Shown here: piece by piece, positions 55,572 through 64,000 of the stretch | Layout: every line of letters starts with the position of its first letter | Position numbering within the stretch: the first letter of the stretch is position 1 | NCBI GenBank assembly: GCA_016763855.1 | Contig: JAESSY010000148.1 | Coordinates: 1 to 64,000, forward strand | Direction: 5' to 3' | Source of the DNA: Pseudomonadales bacterium | GTDB lineage: Bacteria; Pseudomonadota; Gammaproteobacteria; Pseudomonadales; Azotimanducaceae | Length of the DNA: 64,000 nt | The notes under the pieces: model-generated | Seen by the model: only the letters and a program-made list of their open reading frames with translations | Databases searched by the model: none | Told to the model about the DNA's origin: nothing | Program-made: the position numbers and the translations under genes

Positions 55572-55594
55572 AGGTGGGGAGATAGAGCGCTTAC
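55572..55594. repeat. IS66 terminal inverted repeat (tnpA side)
   Basis: Complement starts GTAAGCGCTCTATCTCC; 22 of 23 bases match the opposite end. It carries the more typical IS66 outer sequence. Confidence 0.92.
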
Positions 55595-55602
55595 ACCACA
55601 CT
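55595..55602. repeat. IS66 target-site duplication, right copy
   Basis: ACCACACT, identical to 53146-53153. Confidence 0.9.
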
Positions 55603-55661
55603 TGCTTGTCCTCTAGTGATAGACTCGATCTTATATATCGAAGGAATATAGGCTAAATCAA

Positions 55662-56018
55662 TTGAACCCTCAGGTACTACAAGAAAGGAAGAAACAGCTC
55701 CAAGCCCATTTTAAACCTGGCTTTTTGGATAGGCCACTTACCATATTCCAATTTCTATTTGATGAAGGCGTACCTTTTCATTTAGTTGTCACCAATGATG
55801 ATTTTGTTTTTCTAGAAGGCATTCACAACACACCTACCCTGACTCTCAATATCAAAGACCACGCTAGTTGCTGGGGCCTATTAGAAGGACGCATTGACGG
55901 GATGGACGCATTTATGTCAGGAATTTATCGGGCAGATGGTAATATCGTTTTGAGCCAGCTAATTTTATACCTCTTTAAAAGTAACGACCCAACTATCATC
56001 TACGAAGTTCAAGATTAG
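55662..56018 (+). CDS. SCP2-like sterol-transfer domain protein
   Basis: A 118-residue protein with the SCP2 fold pattern: VPFHLVVTNDDFVFLEG, PTLTLNIKDHASCWGLLEGRIDG and MDAFMSGIYRADGNIVLSQLI. The domain binds lipids or acyl-CoA. A TTG at 55662 is the only plausible start, with AAGGAATATAGG upstream. It converges with the P450 gene, 6 bp away. Its own promoter region now begins at the IS66 edge. Confidence 0.72.
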   Translation: MNPQVLQERKKQLQAHFKPGFLDRPLTIFQFLFDEGVPFHLVVTNDDFVFLEGIHNTPTLTLNIKDHASCWGLLEGRIDGMDAFMSGIYRADGNIVLSQLILYLFKSNDPTIIYEVQD

Positions 56019-56024
56019 AGGATA

Positions 56025-57302
56025 TTAGAGCCGGTGTAACTTCACAGGTAGCTTTGTGTACCCTTTTACAAAAGTTGAAAAAGTACGTTCGGGTTCTTTG
56101 ACAACTTCTATCCAAGAAAAACGCTTCATAATTTCTTCCCAGAGTACTCTCAATTGCATTTCAGCCAAACGATTTCCCATACAGCGATGAATACCATATC
56201 CAAAGGCGATATGTTGCCTGGCTTTCTTGCGATCGATTAAAAACGCGTTTGCATTTTCAATTGCTTCTTCATCCCGGTTTCCAGAGACATGCCACATCAC
56301 CAACTTATCACCCGCTTTAATATTTTTACCCCCAACCACAGTGTCAACCAATGCAGTACGCCTCATGTGGGCTAAAGGTGTTTGATATCTAATAATTTCT
56401 GACACCATATTGGGAATAAGATCAGGGTTATTACGCAATTTATCGTACTCCTTAGGATTCTTATTAAGAAAATAGACGCCGCCTGAAATAGAGTTTCTGG
56501 TCGTATCATTGCCCCCAACTATCAGTAAGAGTAAGTTACCCAAGAACTCAAAAGGGCTCATATCTTTTGTATCTTTACCGTGGGCTAATAAAGAAATCAA
56601 GTCTGGCTTTGGTGGTGCATTAACACGCTCATTCCAAAGTCTAGTAAAATATTCTAAACACTCTATGAGTTCTGCGCGTTTATGTTCTGATGATTCGACA
56701 ATGCCTACACCCGGAGGCGTCGTTGCAATATCCGACCATCTCGTTAGTTTTCGTCGATCTTCAAAAGGAAAATCAAATAGCGTTGCCAGCATTTGCGTTG
56801 TGAGTTCTATAGAAACAAGATCTACCCAGTCGAACACTTCTCCTACGGGCAGAGAATCCAGAATACCCGCAGCTCTCTCCCTAATTGTATCTTCAAGAAT
56901 TGCCAGGTTTTGCGGTGCAACCACAGAAGTAACCGTCGCTCTTTGTAAATCGTGCTTCGGCGGATCCATTGCAATAAACATCGAAAAGCCATCCCACTTT
57001 TTGTCTGAATCCTCCGCATTAGCTTGTGGCACACCACCCAGACCGCCGACAGTAATACCCTGTGCTGAAGAAAATATTTCATGATTGGTATCAACATCAA
57101 ATATGTCTTTGTACTTTGTAAGAGACCAATACGGACCGAATGCACTATCTGCACAGAAATGCACAGGATCTTCATTTCTGAGGCGTTCAAAGTAAGCCCA
57201 ATGGGCATCTTCTTGAAACAAAATAGGTTGCGCAACATTAATCTGATCCAGAGGGATAGAATAGGGATCTGGGATATCCTTGCCATGTATTTTCTGTCTC
57301 AT
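56025..57302 (-). CDS. Cytochrome P450, CYP153-type alkane hydroxylase
   Basis: A 425-residue soluble P450. Seen are the I-helix GGNDTTRNSISGG, the ExxR of EIIRYQTP, the haem-binding FGYGIHRCMG (Cys about 376) and family-specific FIAMDPPKHDLQRATV and NMVSEIIRYQTPLAHMRR. The similarity to CYP153A medium-chain alkane omega-hydroxylases runs along the whole protein. No ferredoxin or ferredoxin reductase partner is adjacent, so electrons must come from elsewhere. A nearby acyl-CoA synthetase (62319) could act further down the alkane pathway, but the genes are unlinked. Confidence 0.9.
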   Translation of the reverse strand: MRQKIHGKDIPDPYSIPLDQINVAQPILFQEDAHWAYFERLRNEDPVHFCADSAFGPYWSLTKYKDIFDVDTNHEIFSSAQGITVGGLGGVPQANAEDSDKKWDGFSMFIAMDPPKHDLQRATVTSVVAPQNLAILEDTIRERAAGILDSLPVGEVFDWVDLVSIELTTQMLATLFDFPFEDRRKLTRWSDIATTPPGVGIVESSEHKRAELIECLEYFTRLWNERVNAPPKPDLISLLAHGKDTKDMSPFEFLGNLLLLIVGGNDTTRNSISGGVYFLNKNPKEYDKLRNNPDLIPNMVSEIIRYQTPLAHMRRTALVDTVVGGKNIKAGDKLVMWHVSGNRDEEAIENANAFLIDRKKARQHIAFGYGIHRCMGNRLAEMQLRVLWEEIMKRFSWIEVVKEPERTFSTFVKGYTKLPVKLHRL

Positions 57303-57436
57303 ATTGAGTCCTTTTTGTTTTCTAATGTTTTTAGTGCAGACACAAAATTAAAGAAATTGTCTGTTCATGCCTTGATCGATTAAGTAAAAATAAATAAAGT
57401 TCTAAGTACGTATAGTTTTTATATACGTAATCAAAA

Positions 57437-57790
57437 TTAAGGTAAAAGATCAATCCCAAATCTTTTGAGACCTAAAGCAAAAAGAACATAAAAACAGAAC
57501 GTGATCGCCATACTGGCAAGTAAGGCAGGCCAAAAACCTATCCTTTCCAGAAATTTAGGAAAAAGCAAAAACATTGGCAGCGTAGGTATGACATACCAAA
57601 AGGTATAGTAAGCATGATTCGCAATCTTCGTTGTGGACTGACCTTCTACGGATAACCAAATAAGTGTCAATATAGTGATCAAAGGCATTGCAGCAAGAAA
57701 GGCACCAAGCTTGTCACTACGCTTTGCGAGTTCAGAAACCAAAACAATCAAGCCTGCAGTGATCAGGTATTTTGAAGCTATCCAAATCAT
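57437..57790 (-). CDS. DUF3147 family membrane protein
   Basis: A 117-residue protein with four predicted membrane helices and the DUF3147 pattern: YLITAGLIVLVSELAKRSDKLGAFLAAMPLITIL. Function unknown. It follows two other small membrane-protein genes on the same strand, 64 bp behind the nearest. Confidence 0.82.
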   Translation of the reverse strand: MIWIASKYLITAGLIVLVSELAKRSDKLGAFLAAMPLITILTLIWLSVEGQSTTKIANHAYYTFWYVIPTLPMFLLFPKFLERIGFWPALLASMAITFCFYVLFALGLKRFGIDLLP

Positions 57791-57854
57791 TCACACTTCC
57801 TATAAATTTCGATCATAATAATCGATGGTGTTTTGCCTACGAATCTATCTAACA

Positions 57855-58265
57855 CTAAAACCAGTTTATTAAGGTGCGGACGTCTAGAAAGATCGAAATA
57901 GACAATAATAAACTTGCCCAAGATATCCAGATCACATACATTTTTTCAAAATTATTAGAACTATACCATTCTAAAATCGGCGGTTTTCTCCAAATAAGGA
58001 TTAAAATTGCAGGCCAAAACATGAGATGTACAGAGGTACCAATCATCGAGCGACTTGCCTCTGGAAAAAGCAATTTCCCGCTTATCAGACCTATTATATT
58101 TAGTACCAATGCTAACAATATCCATCTCGCTGCAGGTTTAGAATAAACAAATATAAGACTGGCGAGAAAGCTTAAGCCCATCACTTTCATCCAAATTTGC
58201 ACTCCTCGGGGATATTGTGTTGTTTCCCCTTGCAAGCTATTCCACGCGTCTAGGATGGTATCCAT
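57855..58265 (-). CDS. Hypothetical membrane protein (136 aa)
   Basis: A 136-residue protein with four hydrophobic helices (about 27-42, 46-62, 76-92, 108-126) and a WMKVMGLSFLASLIFVYSKPAARW segment. No family is recognised. It starts nine bases after the DoxX-like gene ends, so the two are probably cotranscribed. Confidence 0.65.
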   Translation of the reverse strand: MDTILDAWNSLQGETTQYPRGVQIWMKVMGLSFLASLIFVYSKPAARWILLALVLNIIGLISGKLLFPEASRSMIGTSVHLMFWPAILILIWRKPPILEWYSSNNFEKMYVIWISWASLLLSISIFLDVRTLINWF

Positions 58266-58274
58266 AAATAGTTC

Positions 58275-58691
58275 CTAATTTTCTTCTTGTTGTTGTTGAG
58301 AAGAAGGTTGATCTTTATCCGAATCAAGCCGTGTTGACCACCAAATCAACGCAATCAGAAAAACCTGGATAATTAATCTTATGCCGAGCAAGTCTGGTGA
58401 TACTTCTGGAAACAATTCTGGATGCATCCACATATGAACATTGGCAGGTGTCACCGCCAGTGTCAGCGCGATAATACCCCAACCCACCATAGGCCTGATC
58501 TTTTTAACAAAGAGAAGAACAGCGAGCAAAATCTCAATCAGACCACTGACATAAACTGCAGCTAATGGATAAGGCACCCAAGGTGGCACGATGGCTACAA
58601 AGAAATCAGTGTTGAGGAAATGGCCTATTCCACCCCCAAAAAACCAGAGAAAAATAAAGGCGAGTCCCGCTAACCTAAGATAATGTTTCAC
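58275..58691 (-). CDS. DoxX-like family membrane protein
   Basis: A 138-residue protein with four membrane helices and DoxX-like features: GIGHFLNTDFFVAIVPPWVPYP and VYVSGLIEILLAVLLFVKK. The C-terminus is glutamine-rich. Members of this family are poorly defined; some are linked with quinone or thiosulfate redox. It heads a three-gene membrane-protein cluster. Confidence 0.83.
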   Translation of the reverse strand: MKHYLRLAGLAFIFLWFFGGGIGHFLNTDFFVAIVPPWVPYPLAAVYVSGLIEILLAVLLFVKKIRPMVGWGIIALTLAVTPANVHMWMHPELFPEVSPDLLGIRLIIQVFLIALIWWSTRLDSDKDQPSSQQQQEEN

Positions 58692-58935
58692 ATCTTGTCC
58701 TTTTTCATAGTTTGCAAGAGTATACAGTGGACACCAATGAGGTGTTAAATTCTCTGTTTAAGGTACTGGGTTCAGACTATCCTAGTCAAGAGAAGTATTA
58801 TCTGACACCACTGAAATTGCCATACCCACATAAATAATGTCAGATAATAACTTTTAAAAATTTGAAATTCGAAAGGTGATGTAGAAATCATGATGTATAA
58901 TTTTGTTACTGCGACTTCTTGGTCAAGGGTAAATA

Positions 58936-59355
58936 TTACGGCGCAAAGCTGGAACGTGCTTGAATTCCCCATTGCTCCTTGATCTTGGTCACAATCCACA
59001 TTGAGGGATAAACCCCTATTGCCTTTGCATCTTTTTGATAGCGGGTAAACTGAACCGCAAAGTGTACTTTGTCTGAAGTACTTTGGATCGCATGCCTATA
59101 GTCCCAAAGGCTATATTCCCAAGCTGTTTGTGCTATAAATTTTTGAAAGAATTGATCATCGTGCACTCCTCTTTCTATAGTATGCACCCGCCCACTTGCA
59201 ATTCTTATGTGAGGAAAATGTAAAGTACTATCCAGTCCAGAAATGTCTCTGGCATTCCAACAATCCATATACTCATTCACAACATTCAGCGCATCTCTTT
59301 CAGTGCTGGTTTTAGCGACAATATCCTTGTTATGTAATTCAGTATAATCTTTCAT
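58936..59355 (-). CDS. NTF2/SnoaL-like fold protein
   Basis: A 139-residue protein with the cone-shaped alpha+beta pattern of NTF2-like proteins: ERDALNVVNEYMDCWNARDI at the start, then HFAVQFTRYQKDAKAIGVYP and a final WIVTKIKEQWGIQARSSFAP strand pair. These folds bind or isomerise small ligands; the function here is unknown. It is divergent from the hybrid kinase, about 117 bp apart. Confidence 0.7.
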   Translation of the reverse strand: MKDYTELHNKDIVAKTSTERDALNVVNEYMDCWNARDISGLDSTLHFPHIRIASGRVHTIERGVHDDQFFQKFIAQTAWEYSLWDYRHAIQSTSDKVHFAVQFTRYQKDAKAIGVYPSMWIVTKIKEQWGIQARSSFAP

Positions 59356-59472
59356 TTGCTTGTCTCAGCGTCTTAAAGTGGTCTAAAAGGGAATAAATTA
59401 AATTTAGTCTACAAGGCATTACCTTAGGTAGATAGTCGTTGAACATCTCAGCATGCAGGTTCAATATAGTCC

Positions 59473-62186
59473 TTGGTGAACTACAATAAACCTTATCAAT
59501 ACCAGCCAAAAATGGAGAATCGTTTGTCACGATCGAATAACAGTTGTCATTCAACACTTCGGTCAGTCCGTAACACATTGATATTCGCCCTATTGTACCC
59601 TTTCACTTTAGTGGCTGAAGAATCCGATTCTTATCCTCTGGGCGCTGTAATACTTGAGCTGAAATGGAAACACGCATTTCAATTTGCTGGTTATTACGCC
59701 GCAGTTGAGAAAGGGTTCTACCGGGAAGCTGGCATAAATGTAACACTAGCTCAACACCTAACGGCCAAATCTCCAACTGATGTACTTTTGGAAGGTGGAG
59801 CAGATTATGCGACTACCGGTATGGAGGTAGTCATTCATCGAGCCAACAATGAGCCAGTCGTTGCGCTCGCGGCAATTTTTCAGCACAGCCCTATGGCATT
59901 CCTTGTAACTGATGCCAGTGGTATTGAACGTGCTGAAGAATTCAGGGGGCGCCGTCTAATGATTCAAAAAACTTATCAGGATATTGCCTTGATGGCGACA
60001 CTTCGTAAAGTTGGAATTTCAGAGAATGACTACCAACATATCCCGACTACTTTTGATGCATTATCGTTAGTAAGAGACGAAGCCGATGTTTTTGGCGGAT
60101 ATATCACAGACCAAGGTTTTTACCTAGCTGAAATGGGCACTCCGAATCATTATATCTTACCCCGGCACTATGGTATTGATTTTTATGGGGATGTACTCGT
60201 TACAAGTGAAAAGGAAATTGCAAATCATCCCAAAAGAGTGAGCGAGTTTTTAAAAGCATCACTAAAGGGTTGGGAATATGCCTTACGCCATCAAGAAGAA
60301 ATAATAGAACTCATTCTAGAGAAATACAATACACAGAACAAATCTCGTGAGCATTTACAATTTGAAGCTCGGGAGAGCCGTGACCTTATACAACCCATTC
60401 TGGTGGGAATCGGACATATGAATCCTGCAAGATGGGAACACGTTCGAAAAGTGTTCGTTGAACTGGGCTTACTCGATACTCAAAGTGATATTAGCGGTTT
60501 GATGTACCAAGACCAGAATTCAAACAAGGGGAATTGGATTACAAAAAATTGGCTTATACTCACAATAAGTATGGCGCTATTCACATTCGTTTCCCTACTT
60601 GCTTTCGCTTTTCAACTTCGTCGATTAGTCACAAAACGTACCCAGGAACTCATAAATAGTGAATCTGAATTGCGGGCGCTAATCAATATACAACCTGCAA
60701 TTATCATGACTGCAGACAGGCAGGGAAAGATATTGTCGATCAACAAAACCGGATTGACAATGATCAATGCCAAATCCTCTGAGGAGGTTTACCGGACACC
60801 ATTAGAAAATTTCGTTGATGGTAACCTCAGTACCTACCAAGAAACAATGGATAAAGTTTTTAGTGGGAACCTTGTCAATATCGTAATAAAAGCCCGTAAA
60901 ATGGACGGAACACTAATCTGGCTTGACCTTCATGCGGTTCACTTCGCAATCCGAACTTACAAATTTCCAGAATACTAATAGTGTGTTACGACATAACAGA
61001 CAAAATAAAAACTAAAGGTGACAAAGCAAGATTACAAACTGAACTACAAGTAGCGAGAAAGATGGAAGCTTTAGGTCATCTTACCGGAGGAATCGCCCAT
61101 GACTTTAACAATCTACTGGCCATTATTCTCGGCTACTCAAACATAGCGCAACAAGACAGCGACGGCGATGACCGAGCCGAACTACTCCAGTATTTTGAAA
61201 ACATCAGTCACGCAGGGGAGAGAGCTAAGAATCTTGTTGATCAAATGCTCACCTTTAGCCGAGGTGACACAGGAGAATCTACATCTGTCGAACTAGGCGC
61301 GCTAATTAAAAGTGATTTGAAAATCTTAACAGCTGCCCTACCCTCTAGCATCATCTTCGATACCCAAATAGAATCCAACCTACCTTCTGTACAACTTACA
61401 CACACACAATTTAGCCAGATCCTCATGAATATTACGATTAATGCTCGGGATGCGATGAGTGGTCAAGGAACGCTATCTATAAAGTTAGCGCTATCTATGA
61501 TTACAAACAATTTCTGTAGTGCATGCCACAAAATAATTAGCGGTAACTGGGTTGAGCTTTCTATTTCGGATACTGGCACCGGGATCAACCCAACAATCAT
61601 AGAAAGAATGTTCGAACCCTTCTTCACGACAAAAGTCGTTGGAAAAGGCAGTGGTATGGGACTCTCTGTTATTTACGGTATCGTCCATAACAAACAGGGA
61701 CATATTATTGTAAATTCTGAAGAAGGCGTGGGTACAACATTCAGAATTCTTTTCCCTGCGGACAACAATAAGGAGATTGTCGTAGCAGAAGAACCCAATA
61801 TCCTCATCAAACCCCAGGGCAAGGGGGTAGAAATTTTAGTAATAGATGATGAAGTTGATTACGGCGATTTTATGAAAAAACTATTAGATCAAAATGGCTA
61901 TAATACGTTTACTACTAACGATCCAATAAGTGCCTTACAGCTATTCAAATCAGATCCAGATCGCTTTAAAATTATTATAACCGATCAAACAATGCCAGAG
62001 ATGACAGGTGTTGAATTAATCGATAATATTCGGGAAATCAGACCAAATATTCCTATCATTCTATGTACTGGTTACAGTGAACACCTTTCAAAAGAGGATG
62101 CGGAGAAAATAAAGGTAAGCTATTTATCTAAACCAGCCAGAATAGAAACACTACTGTCTAAGATGGACAAATTACTCAAAATGTAG
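59473..62186 (+). pseudogene. Hybrid sensor histidine kinase with NMT1-like periplasmic domain, one frameshift
   Basis: Two frames encode one kinase. 59473-60978 has a signal/anchor, an NMT1/THI5-like solute-binding domain (VILELKWKHAFQFAGYYAAVE, LEGGADYATTGMEVVIH), a membrane helix (WLILTISMALFTFVSLLAFA) and a PAS domain. 60981-62186 continues with VCYDITDKI, the H-box HLTGGIAHDFNNLLAIIL, an ATPase domain (GTGINPTIIERMFEPFFTTK) and a receiver domain (Asp in IIITDQTMPEMTG). Adding one C near 60945 joins them (VHF-RNPNLQISRILIVCYD). The bound ligand may be a pyrimidine, sulfonate or nitrate-type solute. ATG 59512 is the likeliest start. A sequencing error is likely. Confidence 0.82.
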
Positions 62187-62202
62187 TTTGGTCATGTAGA
62201 CT

Positions 62203-62296
62203 TGGCGGTAGAGGTAGGAGTCGAACCCACCAATCACCTCTTCGGCAACTCAACGGCTTTGAAGACCGCGCGCTCCACCGGGAGCGACGCTCTACC
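62203..62296 (-). tRNA. selC: tRNA-Sec (anticodon TCA)
   Basis: The minus strand folds into a tRNA-Sec: acceptor GGTAGAG/CTCTACC, 6-bp D stem CGCTCC/GGAGCG with loop CGGT, anticodon loop CTTCAAA (TCA), a long variable arm AGTTGCC/GGTGATT, the T loop TTCGACT, discriminator G and an encoded CCA. Long extra arm and 6-bp D stem are diagnostic. The 3' side of the acceptor/T branch is one base shorter than in E. coli, so only 7+5 pairs form instead of 8+5; this could be a missing base. It begins 22 bp after the acyl-CoA synthetase stop. Confidence 0.93.
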
Positions 62297-62318
62297 GCTG
62301 CGCAGTCTATCAAATTAT

Positions 62319-63935
62319 CTAGCTTAAGGCAGCTTCTGCAAACTCTTTAATCAATTTATAATTCGCTTTGCCGTTTGCGGCTCGCTCTAGATCATCTTTA
62401 ATTAATATTCTTTTTGGGATTTTATAGGCCGCCAAATGTTCTCTTGAGAACTGCCTGAGTTCTGCTTCACTCATTGTATGTCCTTCCAGCACCTCTACAA
62501 CTGCTGTTATTGATTGACCCCACTTTTCATCTGCGAGACCAACAACAAGGCAGTCACTAATACTTTCGTGACGCTTTAATGCTTCTTCTACTTCTTCCGG
62601 GAAGACCTTTTCACCCGCAGTATTAATACAATTACTTCCTCTTCCCAGCAGTACTAAACTGCCGTCAGCAAGCACTTCAACATAATCCCCAGGAATAGAA
62701 TATCGAGTACCATCAAAGACTTTAAAGGTACTGTCTGTTTTTGCTTGATCCTTGTAATAGCCGTCAGGAAGAAACCCTGAGACCGCGACCATGCCCTTTT
62801 CTCCAGAGCCCGCAATTACTTCTGTTCCATCATCTTTAAAGACCTTACAAGCTGGCCCAAGTGTAAATTTAGCGACATCAATAGATTCATCTTTTGTCAT
62901 GATTGAGGATCCCAAGCCAATCGCTTCAGAGGAGGAAAATCCATCAAGTAAAATGAGATTCTCATTGTGACGCAACAGCCCTTCTTTGACCTCACGAGTC
63001 CACATCACACCACTTGACGTTATGGCCAAAACAGAAGAAAAATCACCGAGATAATTGTTATCCAGTGCTTCCACTAAAGGTCTTGCGAAGGCATCGCCCA
63101 CAATTGAGACTGTCGTCACTTTATGCTTGTCTATTTCAGCTAGCGCAAGATTCGCCTCAAAATTTCTTGAAGTCAGCGTGATGCAGGTTCCACCACTACC
63201 CATTGCCATTAAGGCTGACAATAAACCTGTGCCATGCATTAAAGGAGGGAGTGGCAAAGCAACTGTTGGCATAGGATTGTTAGTCACACGGCCAAGATGT
63301 TCAGTTAAATCTTCACATGGCGGTATACCCATTCTTGGGTTTCCACCCGCTCCTAATACATTCCAAAGCGCATCATGACTCCACATAACACCTTTGGGCA
63401 ATCCGGTGGTTCCGCCAGTGTAAATAAACAGCTGGTCACTGGGTTCACGATTCATGTCACTTAATGCTTGTCCGTTTCCCTTACTAGCAAAATCCTCATA
63501 GGCAATCACATCTTTTAAACCAAGGGTGCCATCTTCTACCTGAACCCATTGCTTTACTTTAGGCAATTTATCCCGAATTTTAGATACTTGTTCCGCAAAC
63601 TCAGCAGAAAAAATGCAAACTGTTGCATCTGAATTGTCTAACAAATAAATGAGTTCATTTTCGATATAGCGATAGTTAACGTTTACATGAGACAAACGGG
63701 CTTTGAATCCAGCCACCATTCCCTCGGTGTATTCGGGACAATTTCGTAAATAAAATGCTATTTTGTCGCCGATTTTTGCACCGTTATCTAAGAGATTACG
63801 TGCTAGATTGTTGCTTCGGGCAGTAAATTGTTGCCAACTAACTTCGCGATCACCATGGATTAGTGCGGTACGATCACGAGGTACAGCCTCTGCAAGCGCG
63901 TCAAAAATATCCCCTAAATTCCAACTCGATGTCAC
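62319..63935 (-). CDS. AMP-dependent acyl-CoA synthetase
   Basis: A 538-residue ANL-superfamily enzyme that activates a carboxylic acid, probably a fatty acid, to its CoA ester. The AMP-binding loop YTGGTTGLPKGVM, the A5-like DGFSSSEAIG, the GDYVEVLADGSLVLLGRG motif and the C-terminal lysine in PNGK-like AANGKANYKL are visible. A GTG at 63935, preceded by GGGGGATTATA, begins just before the conserved WNLGDIFDALAEAVP. An upstream ATG at 63995 adds 20 unconserved residues. It is followed by tRNA-Sec. Confidence 0.85.
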   Translation of the reverse strand: MTSSWNLGDIFDALAEAVPRDRTALIHGDREVSWQQFTARSNNLARNLLDNGAKIGDKIAFYLRNCPEYTEGMVAGFKARLSHVNVNYRYIENELIYLLDNSDATVCIFSAEFAEQVSKIRDKLPKVKQWVQVEDGTLGLKDVIAYEDFASKGNGQALSDMNREPSDQLFIYTGGTTGLPKGVMWSHDALWNVLGAGGNPRMGIPPCEDLTEHLGRVTNNPMPTVALPLPPLMHGTGLLSALMAMGSGGTCITLTSRNFEANLALAEIDKHKVTTVSIVGDAFARPLVEALDNNYLGDFSSVLAITSSGVMWTREVKEGLLRHNENLILLDGFSSSEAIGLGSSIMTKDESIDVAKFTLGPACKVFKDDGTEVIAGSGEKGMVAVSGFLPDGYYKDQAKTDSTFKVFDGTRYSIPGDYVEVLADGSLVLLGRGSNCINTAGEKVFPEEVEEALKRHESISDCLVVGLADEKWGQSITAVVEVLEGHTMSEAELRQFSREHLAAYKIPKRILIKDDLERAANGKANYKLIKEFAEAALS

Positions 63936-64000
63936 TATAATCCCCCAATAAAAATTGACAGATAATAGTATCAACAAGTCACATCGGATGGGCAAGTGTT

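Larger units (their letters stand above)
53154..55594 (-). mobile_element. Complete IS66-family insertion sequence (2441 bp)
   Basis: Bounded by 23-bp inverted repeats with one mismatch (53154-53176 and 55572-55594; outer end GTAAGCG or GTAACCG) and flanked by the 8-bp direct repeat ACCACACT. It carries tnpA, tnpB and tnpC on the minus strand, all intact. It sits in the short space upstream of sohB and of the SCP2-like gene. An element of the same family ends at position 88 of the window. Confidence 0.95.

Noticed and set aside
58772-58999. 75-codon minus-strand ORF beside the NTF2-like gene
   Set aside because: Overlaps the end of the NTF2-like gene in another frame, with cysteine/tryptophan-rich composition typical of chance frames.
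1-64000. Phage-defence island or biosynthetic gene cluster
   Set aside because: No restriction-modification, toxin-antitoxin, CRISPR, retron, NRPS or PKS genes were recognised anywhere in the window.

Overview
The window looks like a piece of chromosome from a free-living, probably marine gammaproteobacterium with modest GC. This is inferred from gene content: a TonB2-type energy-coupling operon with TtpC and DUF3450 partners, SohB, a CYP153-type alkane hydroxylase, imuA-imuB with an E. coli-like LexA box, DUF2970 and DUF3806 proteins. No rRNA operon, CRISPR array, prophage or integrated plasmid was seen. The only mobile DNA is one intact IS66 element (53154-55594, with 8-bp target duplication) and the tail of a second IS66-type element at the left edge (1-88).

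Layout. 1-5050: short-chain dehydrogenase, cyclic-nucleotide-binding protein, acetyltransferase, ATP/ADP-translocase-like carrier with a VOC protein, phosphoserine aminotransferase and a tiny lysine-rich protein. 5630-12000: RsgA GTPase, then a minus-strand TonB2-type operon (DUF3450, TtpC, ExbB, ExbD, TonB, TPR protein). 12211-19172: M16C metalloprotease, SDR, alanine/glycine:Na+ symporter and glutathione reductase. 19243-30376: DOMON protein, NamZ-like muramidase, LeuB, small membrane protein, DUF3806 protein, a CinA-like/nucleotidylyltransferase fusion, a metalloprotease-like lipoprotein, oligopeptidase B, alanine dehydrogenase and its probable Lrp-type regulator. 30441-36799: LexA-controlled imuAB, a selenocysteine glutathione peroxidase, a SpoU methyltransferase, a DUF4397 lipoprotein and a TauD-type dioxygenase. 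36946-43090: CoA transferase, then an operon of a Tat-exported ferredoxin-like aldo/keto reductase with larC-larE-larB (nickel-pincer cofactor synthesis), and a second aldo/keto reductase. 43238-48438: an oxidoreductase/DUF1365/two CFA-type methyltransferases lipid-modification operon and an orphan flagellin-like protein. 48520-53109: cold-shock protein, DUF2970, cation/proton antiporter, AcuI reductase, SohB. 53154-55594: IS66. 55662-64000: SCP2-like protein, CYP153, small membrane proteins, a hybrid sensor kinase with an NMT1-like periplasmic domain, tRNA-Sec and an acyl-CoA synthetase.

The main discovery is a selenocysteine pair. The gene at 32970-33440 is a glutathione peroxidase whose catalytic residue is encoded by an in-frame TGA, followed at the right distance by a strong bacterial SECIS hairpin with a GGUC loop. 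The window also carries tRNA-Sec (anticodon TCA) at 62203-62296. A plain ORF call would keep only the C-terminal two thirds of the peroxidase.

A second theme concerns sequence quality or decay. Three genes (ttpC, the Tat aldo/keto reductase, the hybrid kinase) are each interrupted by apparent one-base deletions, four in all, at or beside short runs of one base, with intact coding on both sides. The tRNA-Sec is also one base short on one side of its acceptor/T branch. This pattern fits residual indel errors in the assembly better than independent gene loss, but that is an inference.
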